Source: Rugalucina vietnamica (lineage: Eukaryota > Mollusca > Bivalvia > Lucinida > Lucinidae). Taken from it: 64,000 nucleotides of DNA. Where the stretch lies: NCBI GenBank assembly GCA_964017185.1, contig OZ024874.1, positions 20,506,457-20,570,456 of the forward strand, read 5' to 3'. The position numbers were made by a program, and so were the translations under genes. Positions 33,300 to 44,725 of the stretch are shown here, piece after piece; the stretch's first letter is position 1; each line of letters begins with the position of its first letter. The notes below the pieces were generated by a model that saw only the letters and a program-made list of their open reading frames with translations, searched no databases and was not told the DNA's origin.

Positions 33300-33412
33300 G
33301 AACTAAGCTAATTATGGTTGCGGTCATCCTTGCCCCGCCTCTTTCGCGATTGAAGTGACGAGATTAGGGCATGGGCTGTCAGTCAATTAGGAAGTCGGCT
33401 CCTGTAGAATTC
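33300..33412 (+). promoter_or_regulatory. Conserved upstream block of the intact Olig-like gene
   Basis: About 150-265 bp 5' of the start, in the order GCTAATTATG, GGTCATCCTTGCC, CCGCCTCTTTCGCGATTGAA, GTGACGAGATTAG and TGTCAGTCAATTAG. The order and spacing match the blocks upstream of the three other copies, while intervening sequence differs. The TTTCGCGA core resembles an E2F site and CTAATTA a homeodomain site. Confidence 0.6.
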
Positions 33413-33564
33413 AAATAATTTTATTATTCATTCAGCTTCAGTACTTGTACTACAGATCTTAATCACAAACATTTTGCAGTTATAATTGTTTCATTGATGA
33501 ATAAACCGTGAATAATACTTAGTCGTTGTATAAGTATTGTAGCCAGCGGGAGCAATATCACGTA

Positions 33565-34269
33565 ATGGAGAACGAGTCCGACACTGAAACAACAAGTGAA
33601 ATAGATGTCACAGACAATGTGGATTCCACAGAAAAGTGTGATAACTTAAGACCAGAACTCGGTAGTAAAGAGTTTCATTCATCCACGGACACGGCAACTA
33701 ACTATGTACAGAAACCATCGGAATTACGTTATAGAATAAACATGAGGGAGCGAAAACGCATGCATGATTTAAATGTGGCTATGGATAGTTTACGTGAAGT
33801 GATGCCGTATGCTAATGGACCGTCAGTTAGAAAGCTGTCGAAGATTGCAACACTCTCCTTGGCGCGGAATTATATACAGATGTTAACAAAGTCAGTTGAG
33901 GAAATGAAACAACTTTTGGATGAAATTTACCGGGACAGTGTTTATAATCGGGTGCAGGGCCAGGCTATGGGCTACCAGGCATCATTGCCTCCAAGACCAT
34001 TTTCAGTCCCATTACATCCACGATTACCTAATGGACATTCTTGGCGTTCTGGATTGCGCCATATGAGTGGATACGCACATGAAGTTCTGCCTTCTCAGGA
34101 ACACGGGTTCTCCATGGGAATTAGAAGTATGTGTGGTGAAATCGGAAATTATAGAATGATACCAAATTATCCCAGTGACACAGCCTTGAATCAACATTGC
34201 ACAGCACAACATTCTGGAAGCTCAATTTGTGAAACAGCACTGACCGAGCCTCATAAAATGTTGAAATAG
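33565..34269 (+). CDS. Olig-like bHLH transcription factor, intact
   Basis: A 234-aa intronless ORF, starting at [14 protein letters not shown] because this ATG aligns with the start of copy 2 (upstream in-frame codons are not conserved). An acidic, Ser/Thr-rich N-terminus is followed by the bHLH at residues 57-112: basic region [14 protein letters not shown], helix 1 [13 protein letters not shown], loop [10 protein letters not shown] and helix 2 [18 protein letters not shown]. The E-R-K-R residues that read the E-box are present. This arrangement is very close to vertebrate Olig2/Olig3 and is diagnostic of the group. Family members are nuclear repressors or activators in neural and glial specification. 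The C-terminal 110 aa (Pro/His/Met-rich, ending MLK) align only with the local paralogues. It is the sole undamaged one of four copies and lies in opposite orientation to the others. Confidence 0.9.
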   Translation: MENESDTETTSEIDVTDNVDSTEKCDNLRPELGSKEFHSSTDTATNYVQKPSELRYRINMRERKRMHDLNVAMDSLREVMPYANGPSVRKLSKIATLSLARNYIQMLTKSVEEMKQLLDEIYRDSVYNRVQGQAMGYQASLPPRPFSVPLHPRLPNGHSWRSGLRHMSGYAHEVLPSQEHGFSMGIRSMCGEIGNYRMIPNYPSDTALNQHCTAQHSGSSICETALTEPHKMLK

Positions 34270-34708
34270 ACAAAAACATACATGGTAGTTTTGCGAAAGT
34301 CAGCGATAAAAACTGTTTAAAGACTTATTGTATAGTTCTATCCCAAATGCACATTCATCAGCGAAACTTCAATGGATAATCTTAAAAAAAAAACGTCATT
34401 GCAGATATGCCAAGTTTTGGGTTTAAACGGTCTTCTAAGAGACAGATTCGTGAATAAATATTTCTGAAAATAAAATTGTGAAGTAAAAGTGAATTTTCTT
34501 TCATCATTATTTGACCAATTAAACCGCATATGGTGCGCAGCAGCATGCTTATCAGCAATTTTCATCACCATTATTTCCTGGTTTGGTTTCAGCATGCAGG
34601 GGTATGGACATTATTGAACATTATCGAAACGGGTCTAAGTTTGGTTTCCTTACTACCATGCACAGACCATTCATATTCCATGTACTTACTTATGGCGTCA
34701 AATTATAT

Positions 34709-34742
<34 letters not shown>

Positions 34743-36335
34743 CAAATTATATAGTTTACAATCATATTTGAAGTAGACATTTTGCAAAGAATATAGTAAA
34801 ATACGTTTTACAAGAAATGATTAAAGAGGTGGAAATAATTTAATTTTTGGAATTGTAGTTCGAGATCTACATAAATTTTGTTAAGGTAATATTTTTGTCT
34901 CAGGTTTACTCATCATATCACATGGCGAAAAACAGTAAAAATACATCATAATTACTTGAGACCAGAAACGATATTCAGTGTATTCAAAACACTCTCGTTT
35001 AGCAACATACTTCTTAGCAATGTTTAAATTATTTGACCCCGTTTATGAATGTCTTCGATTTAGACGCCTCGTGAAAATCTTCGAACTTGCAGTACAATAG
35101 TCTGGCTTTCGTTGCTGGTTTAAAAAGAGCTACCAACGATGGTTCATTACCCGAAATTGTGCCATATATTCCATACTATTTCCTTTGAATGTTTTTACTG
35201 CTTCCAAAGGACCAAACTTTATATTTTATTTGTATATTAGTGATGAACTACTCATATAAAACACTGGACCTGTATATCAGGGACAATAAGTCTTCACGGT
35301 CAGCAACCCAGATCGTTAGACTGAAATTCATAGATGTGTCGTAATGGATGATTACCTCTAAAATCAGAAGCGAAGCATAGAATATATGCGACGTTAACTT
35401 CTATGACTATATGCCGAACTCAGAACGTTTGGGTTTAAACAGGAGCATCAATATTTTTTTTATAAAATAAATCTTCTTCAATATTTCGGCCAAACTCTAT
35501 GATGGCTGCCAGAATTTAAAGAATTACACGTTTCATGATTTGATTTTCTTGAAAAAGGCCTTTTGCCGAAATAAACATTAAACCATGAATAATCATTTGT
35601 GAAACAAAAATGAATCTTATAAATTAATTTGTTATAACTACTATGAGCCCAAACTAGAAAAGTTTTTGAGTACTCATCAGAATGTTTTTCAGTAATTTTC
35701 AACGTACTAAGATTTTCTTCCATTTGCATTGATTCTTGACTAAGATGTATTTTTGACACGATGCACATATTTTTGCTTTATATATTTCATTTACGATATT
35801 TGCCGAAAGCAGAATGGGACAACTATGGTAAAAAAACGTCAGATTTCAATAGAATAATTACAGTTGGCGGAATTAAATTACTATCATGTATTGCATTTGA
35901 TAACCGTTATTGTACGTGTTGTTGGTGATATTTTGTCTCGGTTTACCCACCTAGCTACATGAGTATGAATGAAAACTGATAAACTATAAGAGAAAAACAT
36001 GTTGTTGAGCAGTCAAAAACAGCATCATATCTGGTGTACGAGCTGCTCATATTTATAACAAAAACAGTAAGCCCTCATTTTTAGTGTCAGCGACAAACAC
36101 TACTGTAGAATGAAATTCACAATTCTGTAAAGATGAAGGGATTGCTTTCCACAATCGACAGATAGGTCTAAATAGCTTTAATGCCCTTATGTCGAAATAA
36201 GATTGGGTTTATACAGTGCCATCTAAAAGATAATCTTAAATACACATTGCTGGAAAATAGTTTTGTTAGACAAGACTGAATCTTTTTTAATAAATGATCC
36301 TTCGCATGAGAAAAGCAACAATTTGGGTTTCCGAC
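34270..36335. other. Intergenic stretch
   Basis: AT-rich, with a 32-bp poly(T) at 34711-34742. Its two sides carry the same CAAATTATATAGTTT string, so the tract has copied its flank. No gene recognised. Confidence 0.55.
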
Positions 36336-36450
36336 CAGGTCTGACACAAACTGGCCTGTGCAGTCACAGAAGCAGGTTAGAAATTAGAAATTTCGGATTT
36401 AAGTAGAAGAGGGATTGTACTATCTGCATAGCGAAAACAAAGGCGCTGAT
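36336..36450 (-). repeat. Truncated copy of the GAGCCGC-type TIR element
   Basis: Contains GACCAGGTCTGACACAAACT, GCCTGTGCAGTCACAGAAGC and TAGCGAAAACAAAGGCGC, which are inverted relative to 38120-38354. The terminal repeats are missing. Confidence 0.7.
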
Positions 36451-36681
36451 GAGCTGTGCAGTAACATTGATTATTCACATACATTGGATCTTTATATGAT
36501 CAGGTTTTAGATGAGTGTTGTCGGGACCTTTGGTCCTCTGGTTTAATTTGGTCAGCTTACTTATTTAAAAGGATCACCTCTGATATCAGCTCCTCCACAC
36601 TGGCTTTCTTTTGCTGTATTGGATTAATCTCCACATTTTCCTTACAAAGTACACGGTTTATCGCATGAATAATGCACGTGA

Positions 36682-37731
36682 TCACATCTTCATTTTACAG
36701 ATAATGGCAGCCCGTAATCGATGAAATAAGACTTTCAGTTCCTCTCTGAAAGGATCAATGGTCAGCGAGTAAATGAAAGGACTTGATATATTATTAAAGT
36801 AAGTCAGCACCTGAATGGCGGGCGGAACAGACGTATGCCCAGCCAATATCATGCTGAAAGCCGTGACAGGTGACACTATGCTTATGTTCAAAACAATGAG
36901 AATATAACCTATTACTCTCGTCGCTTTATCTCTATGGCCCTTTAAACACAATCCGTTTGTTGGTTGGTTTAATATGAATGGTACGGGGGCGACCGATGAT
37001 TTTGCTGCGATTAAGGCGGTGTTATTTTCAAAGCGAATAGCATGGTTGTTGCTCTGTATGTTTGCTATATCCGACTTCATTCTACACAACATAGCGACAT
37101 ATATGATATTGGTCAAGATGACAGGCAGGCAATAAAGCACCAAGACATATAACAAAACAGGTGATTCCAAATATTCAAATACAGAGTCGATACGGCAGCT
37201 AGTGAAATAATGTTTTCGCTCCCACGTGGCGTAAACCGGAAATGATGCTGCCGCCATTACCGCCATCCAAATACAAAAACTCTCCAAGCCATGCTTATAT
37301 CCCTCATCTATGGGTGACACGTACACACTCCTTGCTATCCGGTACCTATGAATACAGACAGCTAACATGTGGTAGTATGTGGCGGTCTGGCACGAAATAA
37401 ATGCAAACGTATACCAAATACAAAATCCATACTGGTTCTGGATAATGTCCAACTTCGTCGCCAAAACCACAGGAATAAACATAACACCCATGAAGCCCGT
37501 AATAAAGTCCGTTAAAATGAGATAAAACACTCGATTTGCCTTCTTAGCCCAAGATTTGGTTCTGTTGGCTAAACCTATGTATAACAAGAGTGCGTTAAAA
37601 AGAGTCAGATATATATGGATAACCATAACAGCGACAAAACCATATTCAGCATGGCATTCTGCCACTTCCGCACCCATCTTATTGCTAGTCCGTCCGATAT
37701 GCAATCCAGTTGAAATATTGTGTGACCTCAT
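36682..37731 (-). CDS. Orphan rhodopsin-like (class A) GPCR
   Basis: A single-exon ORF of 349 aa with seven hydrophobic segments, at about residues 32-55, 68-92, 104-128, 150-168, 190-216, 270-296 and 303-325. Class A landmarks: Asp75 in TM2 (LILTDF), Cys104 and Cys179 for the extracellular disulphide, HRY (128-130) in place of DRY, Pro288 in TM6 (IVSPVTAF) and SPFIY (317-321) in place of NPxxY, followed by an amphipathic helix 8 (DPFREELKVLF). An N-terminal NIS sequon is present. These receptors couple ligand binding at the plasma membrane to G proteins. His in DRY and Ser in NPxxY are unusual. The ligand cannot be assigned; amine or peptide receptors are both possible. Met1 or Met19 could be the start. 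Confidence 0.85.
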   Translation of the reverse strand: MRSHNISTGLHIGRTSNKMGAEVAECHAEYGFVAVMVIHIYLTLFNALLLYIGLANRTKSWAKKANRVFYLILTDFITGFMGVMFIPVVLATKLDIIQNQYGFCIWYTFAFISCQTATYYHMLAVCIHRYRIARSVYVSPIDEGYKHGLESFCIWMAVMAAASFPVYATWERKHYFTSCRIDSVFEYLESPVLLYVLVLYCLPVILTNIIYVAMLCRMKSDIANIQSNNHAIRFENNTALIAAKSSVAPVPFILNQPTNGLCLKGHRDKATRVIGYILIVLNISIVSPVTAFSMILAGHTSVPPAIQVLTYFNNISSPFIYSLTIDPFREELKVLFHRLRAAIICKMKM

Positions 37732-37789
37732 TTTATGTATTTCGTTTGAAATCGGTTCAAAATATTGTCTTTAAAAATCTTTTTTAAAA

Positions 37790-38119
37790 TATTGATATCA
37801 GTAAGTATTTATGCACTTGACTGCTAACAAGTCCGTCTAACTTTTGGAACAAATATTAATAATATTAGTGTACGCGCTCGTATAGAATGACACTATACAT
37901 AAAACGCACCTCAGACGCATTACGATTCACTATATGAGTTATGGAGAAATAAGTCACCAGATACTGATCATAACATTGTTATTGTGTACCCCTTTTTCAC
38001 AAGAGCAAATCTAAATCACTTCTGCACAGAAAGATAACGCAATCATATTAAAAAGGGCTTCGACACCACTGATTTCTCTAAATATAGACGTATCCATGGC
38101 GATTATGTACATCATAATT
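37790..38119. other. Upstream region of the GPCR
   Basis: No gene seen. It should contain the GPCR promoter or 5' exons. AT-rich at 37740-37870. Confidence 0.4.
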
Positions 38120-38354
38120 GAGCCGCATCGTGAGAAAACCGGAGTTTTGCCTAGGCGAAAACAAAGGCGCAGATCAGCTTCGCGGTAACCGCGAAGCTGA
38201 TCAGAGCCTTTGTTTTCGCTATACGGATAGTACAATTCCTCTTCTTCTTAAATCTGAATTTTCAAGCTTCTAACCTGCTTCTGTGACTGTACAGGCCGGT
38301 TTGTGTCAGACCTGGTCGGAACCCCCGAAGACCGGTTTTCTCACGTCGCGGCTC
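38120..38354. mobile_element. Short TIR element with internal hairpin
   Basis: The left end GAGCCGCATCGTGAGAAAAC and right end GTTTTCTCACGTCGCGGCTC are inverted (two mismatches). A perfect-looking hairpin AGATCAGCTTCGCGGTAACC/GCGAAGCTGATCAG lies at about 38169-38205. The element of about 235 bp is non-coding. AT-rich flanks (ATAATT / ATAAT) may be the target site. Confidence 0.8.
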
Positions 38355-39290
38355 ATAATCGGTATCCTGATTTGAGTTTAAGAAGGGTGATGAGAAAAAG
38401 TGCCTTTTGAAAATCTTTCATCGAATATGACACTAACCGAAACTATAGGTAGATTAAATGTCTTCAACTCTATCTCCTACGCAGCCCAGAATATATCTTA
38501 TACTAAATAAAATATGTAAAGTGCATGTGTAAGATTCGCCGTTCGTTTTTCGATATTCCGCTTTGTAAAGCACCTCAAGTTTTTTTGTTTCGTATCAGAT
38601 GTTGCATGTTTGCTTCTTTTTGAGTCGCTTTTTACAGGGATAATCATATCAAATATCAAAGTCCGTGATTTTGTTTATTTATTTATTTTTTTATTTATTT
38701 TTTTTTATTTATTGTTTATTTTTTTTTACACACGCTTCGGTAACAGAGACCAATGACCCAATGTTTTCTTAGATAAGCCTTTGATGTGCGCTATACCTCC
38801 CGGACTGTTTATTAGAGGTGATTAGACCAGGGTACCCCAGGTATAGAAGCAAAATAATGTGTCTTTAATTAAATGACAATCTGACATACGCACAGTAGCG
38901 GCAGCGCATTTCGCGGGCCATACGGTAATCAGGATGTGAGAAATCCATTATTTGTTGCACAACAGTCCTGATCAGCACAGCTGAACAGCGGCATATTTTT
39001 AAACCAGTCTATTTACTTGGTCATAGTGTTCAGACCTAGACGAAAGTCATGCAGGTTTTGTCGTGACGCATTTCATCTAATGATAATAATAATATACGAT
39101 ATTTAGAGATCGCCTTTGGCATAAAATGTCATGAAAAACGCTTTTACAACATATAAACATGTTATCAACGGTTACATAGCATTAAAAGTACGGCAACACT
39201 ATGTACTTTTTTTTAAATGAACAACGGTTAAGAAATAACTAAGTATGCTTAAAATATCAAAATGAATAAAATTCTTTTGTCCGTTGAGTA
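38355..39290. other. Intergenic stretch with poly(T)/ATTT tract
   Basis: A TTTATTTATTTATTT-type tract occupies 38668-38730. No gene recognised. Confidence 0.5.
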
Positions 39291-39294
39291 ACAA

Positions 39295-39900
39295 TATATA
39301 AACAATATCGTAAGCCGAGTAAGCAACTATTTCCCACTAAAAGAGGCGGCCACTCAGTTACCCAAACGTAACTAAAAATATGAAAACGTGCATAAGGTGC
39401 AAACAACACAAAAATCCATCACCAAGACATAAAACAATAAGAACCACTACAGAAGTATCGCATTGGAACGATCAGTTATATAAAATTACTGGCGGCCTTA
39501 AATTAGTTCTACAGGCCTAACCTCTCCCTCAGCTTCTGCAGTGGTTCACAACATTTAGTTATTTGTTCGAGCCTCGTGGTGAATCTCTAACTCGTCAATA
39601 AATCATCAAGGACAAACAAGTAAATCATGATAACTTCCAAGATAAATAAAAAACAAGGACTCGCAGATACAATAAGCTGCCCCGCGATGGAGAGTCCTGG
39701 TCGCCAAACAACATAACTGAAAATCTGAAGCAAAAGAAAAACACCAGTTGAACCCCGGTGAGCCAGGCAACAGACAAGAAGCTCCGGTTTAACAAACTAA
39801 AACGAATAGCTTTTAGTCGGAGCCATCATAGTCTGACGCCCGACCCACCGGCGTGCAATTACAGAAGGCAGCATGGTTATCAACCATGACTGGGTTAAAA
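39295..39900 (+). repeat. Dispersed repeat R1, longest copy
   Basis: Begins inside R1 at ATCGTAAGCCGAGTAAGC and continues through all internal segments to GGCAGCATGGTTATCAACC. It is more diverged than the other copies, which suggests greater age. It lacks the GGTACAAG terminus. Confidence 0.8.
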
Positions 39901-40087
39901 AAAAATAAGCATGCAGACGGTGGCAAATCTACCTAATTCATATACCTGGCCTTCGAAAAAGGAACATATTTATTTGTCTGATTGTACCAAATTGGGATCT
40001 TCTCACGCGTTATTTGAGTTTTGTGCCGCCTAAACACAAGAATTTTAACAAATAATATCAATTTATTTTAGTTTTACCCTCTGAGCA

Positions 40088-40175
40088 GAACATCTTTACA
40101 AAGCCGCGGAAGTCTAATGGATAGCGTGTGCGCTTAGCAATCATGAGGTTGCAGACTCGATACCCGGCTGGTACA
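40088..40175 (+). repeat. tRNA-derived SINE head
   Basis: GCCGCGGAAGTCTAATGGAT resembles an acceptor plus A box. TTAGCAATCATGAGG is the anticodon arm and GCAGACTCGATACCCGGC a B-box-like end. Base pairing is imperfect and pol III terminators are not placed as in a tRNA gene. Confidence 0.5.
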
Positions 40176-40875
40176 TGCCTGTCCTGTTGGTAACAAATGC
40201 TTACCCTGGCGTTATATAGGCTAATCACTCGTAGGGGTGAATTTAAATGTCTGGAAACTTTGGTCATTCATATACTGAAAAGAAAAAAAAATGAGTAGGT
40301 CATATACATCCACGAACTCCATTGCTTCTTTTCAAGACTAGCCAACCGAATATTCCGCTTTGATAGATACATAATTTATACTAAAGGTGCATTCTCTTCT
40401 GACCGATGATGATGGATAATCCAATGGACAAAACGATAAATTAAATCTATTAGAGGTCAGGAACTTCATTAATGTATCTTTGATTCCGTCGTTTGTTTTG
40501 TTTTCTGTTTATTAGTAACCATAAGGTCAAAGCAGTAAATACTAAAAAGTAAAAATGCGTTATACCGCCAATAGAAAATTAAGCCATAAATCTATCCAGT
40601 AAATTATCATAAACCGATAACTTTCTAATTCTATACAATTTCTTATGAGGACATAATTACATACAGAAATTGTAATGGCAATTCGGATATATCCATACAA
40701 GCTTACTTTCTGAGTAGTAATGCAAGACCCACAGTGTGATGAATTACTTTTCCCCGAGACATGATCATTTCTAATCAGTGATAGAACATTGCATATCAAA
40801 GTTCAAAGCTATTTGGTATAGTTTAATTATGGCATTTGATTGCTGTGAAGAATTCTGATTCCATTTTTCAAGATA

Positions 40876-41178
40876 ATGATGATGATCTTCTATGGTTTAT
40901 TTCTATGTTATTTTGTTGGCATTTGCTATGGAGAAAATAGTAAGAATGTATGTGAATTCAAAAATTTGAACGCACTGCATGAGTCTTATTTTCCTACTAG
41001 ATTATCACGTATGATTCGCTGTTGTGACAGAATACAATGTGGCGGTTTGGCAATTCACGTTAACGACTCGGGGTCCGATGTGGAGCAGACTGTAGATGAG
41101 TGTTTTATCAATAGAACGCTGGCTAACAACACGGTGTATCTCATTAAGAAGAGACAATTTCGGATATTCGAGACGCCG
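40876..41178 (+). CDS. Secreted Cys-rich domain, first exon (copy a)
   Basis: A signal peptide (MMMIFYGLFLCYFVGICYG) precedes VCEFKNLN, a long spacer with FPTRLSRMIRCCDRIQCGG, an NRTLANNT sequon pair and IKKRQFRIFETP. The exon ends at the donor CCG|GTAGGT (41178); reading through would stop at 41244. The paralogous exon at 43379-43690 ends at the same donor and is followed by galectin-like exons, so copy a may splice to the same downstream exons. The N-terminal domain, with its CC and CGG cysteines, is not one I recognise. Tandem copies 2.5 kb apart also share upstream sequence. Confidence 0.6.
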
Positions 41179-41249
41179 GTAGGTCAATGTCATTTTTATC
41201 TTAGATATTTCTGCTTAAGTGATTTCCCATTCGGAGACTTTTGATGCCA

Positions 41250-43060
41250 TGGTTTTGCAGCTAATTTTTGGTCATCGTCAAAGCTTGTAAGGTTGTAAAA
41301 TAAAAGTTGTAGTATTCATTTGTCGTACATATGAATAGTTCCTCTTTTCTACGAATAAAATCGAATATTTGCTGTTGATTTTAAATTTTTAATGATAAAC
41401 ACAGTAGGCTTGTTGACAACTCATCAAATATAATCAGTTTGGTTCTTTAAGGGAATCTTTCGTCTGTATTCTGTGATATAGTACCACACCCTCACATTGT
41501 GTGGAACGAACAGTTAGCCAAATGAAAACTATTGTAATAGTAACGAGTGCTTAACAGGAATTTGAAACCATAATTCTTAAAAAAAAAACTTTAGGATCAC
41601 ACCACTTTAATTTCTCCTACATCCATATTCATGTGTCTGAAGCAATGAGCCCCAGGTAGGAGACTTGGGTCTTAAACTGTTCGTACAAACGCTTTGAAGA
41701 TACATTAGGCATTTCCAGGTGCTCATCAAGAACGGACGAAAAAAAGATACGACATTAAATTGAACTAAATAACCAAAAGGTTTCATCTAGACTATGTATT
41801 TCTACATTTAACACTGAAAAGAGGTCTGAGAATTACACAGTCCAAAGCGCATGTGGCATTTGCAATCAAACTTTGAAAATCAATTGCTTGAATTTTTACT
41901 GCTTTCAAAGCATCTACCCTTATATATTTGATCCGTCTAATTAGTGTATGGACTTTACACTCGAGTTATAAATAATGAATTAGTTACGTCTTCTATCTGG
42001 TCTTTGAGACGTTCAAGTACTATTGCAACTATTTTTTCAGTAGTCATAAGCCAGTATTTGATCTGTTATAACTGCCTGAACGCATCGCTAGTTATGTTAA
42101 AGACAGTCTCACAGTTACAGCTGTGTCCTTTAAAATCCTTAACCTGTTCTTGTTCTGATTTGGCCGGCGTTCGTTCATACACATTTGATTTAATACTTCG
42201 CTCAATTCGAGTTGCTCCTATCTGCCTTGTAACTGTTCTTGTCTGTTGCGTTGTTATTCCTCGTTTTCTAATATTATTTTTGCGGTGGTCTTTTTGAAAG
42301 TTTGCGTTTCCTTCTATTATTCCCCTCAACGTGCCTTCATTCTTCATGTTTCAATTATTCAACTTCTAATGGTACTGTCTGCCTTAGCTTCATTTATTTA
42401 TTCATTATCTTATTTATTTGTTTATTTATTTATTTTTAGTGATTCGCTTTCATTTACTAGTTTCCTTCCTTCCGTTCTATTTTCTTCCACCTTTGTTGAT
42501 CATTGTTAAATTTTATCTCGTTTTTAAGCTGTGATTCTTGAATTTTCTTTCTCTGTTTTCTTCTTAATCATTGTGTTTCTTTCTCTAAACCAAGCCCTTC
42601 AAAATCCCTCGTCTGTGCTTCTTGCAAGTTTCGAAAGATAAAAAAGAATAAATTAAAAATGCCAAAAAATGAGTTTAATACATGCAATTTTCAATATTTT
42701 GAGCAACGTCGTCATTGAAGTCAATGGGGAAAGTGGAAACGTGTGACGTTACGTGAAATTGTGATATCATAATGCAATAATATATTTATTGGAAAGACTA
42801 CTCTGTATAAAGATGAACGGTGCTTCTCCGGGGGTAGTGTTAATTGTATCGCAATTAAATATTAATTCTGCAATAATTATGATCATCGTATAGAATCATC
42901 GTCCACAAATCCATTTAATTCGTCTATTTACTCTAATTAAAAGCTGTGAAAGCCTGGACTTAACCATTATGGTGTGCAATTAATAATACAGTATTTTTTT
43001 CATTCTGAACCGTGGTATGTAATTAAATGGACATGACACAAAGCAGTGTAATTTTGTCTG
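41250..43060. other. Intergenic or intronic stretch between copies a and b
   Basis: No galectin-like exon was found here for copy a. An ATTT-rich tract lies at 42390-42440. Overlapping ORFs on both strands near 41944-42350 show no domain. Confidence 0.45.
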
Positions 43061-43378
43061 AGAATCCATTAGTGCGTCTTTGACTGCAACTGTTTTCCTG
43101 ATTATTTGTTATCAGTCAGGTTCTGTATGTATATTGTAAACCTGTCGGTTTGGTTATCTCAGGACGCGCGGATTGCGCTGATCTAGAACATGTCCATATT
43201 AAACACTTTTTGACATTCTTTTAATGAAAAACAAATAAAGGAAGTCTATGAAAAAAGTAGAATCTCATTCGCCCAAATTATGTTCTTATTCCAAATAAGC
43301 GGGACAGTGGTTAGTTAAAAGGTAGTGCCTAACAGTTGTAAGAAGAATGTGTATATTTTGATTCCGATTTCCGTGATA

Positions 43379-44725
43379 ATGTTCTATAAGACCTTTTTAT
43401 ACTTAGTTATCAGTTCTCTTCTAGTATGAGTATGCTACGGTAAAAACAGTGAGCATATATGTGAATTCAAAAACATAAATGGTGAATTTGAAGACGCGTC
43501 GTTTCCGTTTAAACTGTCACGTATTATCAAATGTTGTGACACTAAGAAATGTGGCGGTTACGAAGTCCAAGTTCTCGAAACGAGACTCAACGTGAAGAAG
43601 CTGGGTTCCGCTTGGTTCTTAAATAGAACTCTTACTAATGACGCTATATATGTGATTAAAAGGAAACATAGCCGGGTATTCCGAACGCCGGTAGGTAAAC
43701 AGATTTAAATGCATGACTTTATTAGGTATATCAAAAGAGTCGCAATTAAAATGTAAAATTGTACCATTTAGTTCAATTAATTGTTTTTATTTACGTAGTT
43801 ACTTACGATCATCGAATTGCTTCAGACTTGGCATTCAGCCCTACAACTTGAAATGACAGAATTTCACTAAAATTGGCATGCTTATCAACACTTGGGTCGA
43901 TGGCTTTTGATAACTCAGAAAGTGGCACAGCGGGTCAGACTCTCTGACATATGAAGCTTGATTAAAATATTTAATATTTTAGGAAATGGCCGGCGGTTCG
44001 TACTCATTACCAAGAAATTTTACTGAAGCAGCAGAAATATCTGTATGGGTCACGCCTTCCCAAGACTTCGAGCAGTATGTTGTTTTCTTTTAGTGATTCG
44101 AATTACCATGAAAGGACAATATTTCAACTTAGTTTACAATGTGCTCAGCATTAAAAGAAATAACTTAGTCTAATGGAATTGGGTGCGCGAAACAGAACGC
44201 AAAGAGCTTCAGCAAGCGAGTATCGTACATACACATAGCACATTGACAAAATATTGCGCACGTTGTATTATGGACATATATAATGATATACCACACATTA
44301 GGTTGTGCACGAAATGCATTTACAAATGTCGATAAAATATGTACCTAAATGCAAAGAGAAAGCAAGCACGTACTCGCGAAGAAGGGAGAATTTCTTGCTT
44401 GATGCAAGCATTTAGAAATTGTAAAAGAAAAACATAAACAACATTTTTAATGATTACTTTATTTTTTTACTTATTCTATTTTCGCTTTCACAGATTTACA
44501 ATACGGCTACAAAGCGACCGCTATAACCACGTGCTATACATGCAACTCTATCCTTGAGGATGTGACGTTGCAATGTCTATTGCACGATGAATTAGCGTGC
44601 ACGATGAATTAGCGTGTGCAAATAGGTCGTGGGGGAGCTCACTTATACCAGGACTTGATACCTTCCCATTCAGTGCTGAAGAACAAGTGAAAATAACTTT
44701 CAGGCATGTCGTTGGTGCCATTGAG
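43379..44725 (+). pseudogene. Secreted Cys-rich domain + galectin-like gene (copy b), broken
   Basis: Exon 1 (43379-43690) parallels 40876-41178, with ICEFKNIN, LSRIIKCCDTKKCGG, NRTLTND and VFRTP, but has TGA inside the signal peptide (43427-43429). Exon 2 (43983-44074) reads EMAGGSYSLPRNFTEAAEIS then VWVTPSQDFEQ. Exon 3 (44494-44725) starts FTIRLQSDRYNHVLYMQLYP and then stops. After a one-base shift and removal of a 17-bp tandem duplication (44585-44618), it carries ANRSWGSS and FPFSAEEQVKITF. The order of strands, the WG and the hydrophobic spacing match the galectin carbohydrate-recognition domain, which binds beta-galactosides. The usual H-NPR residues are absent. No final exon is visible before 45190. 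Three lesions mark it as a pseudogene, and the fusion architecture is unusual. Confidence 0.6.
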
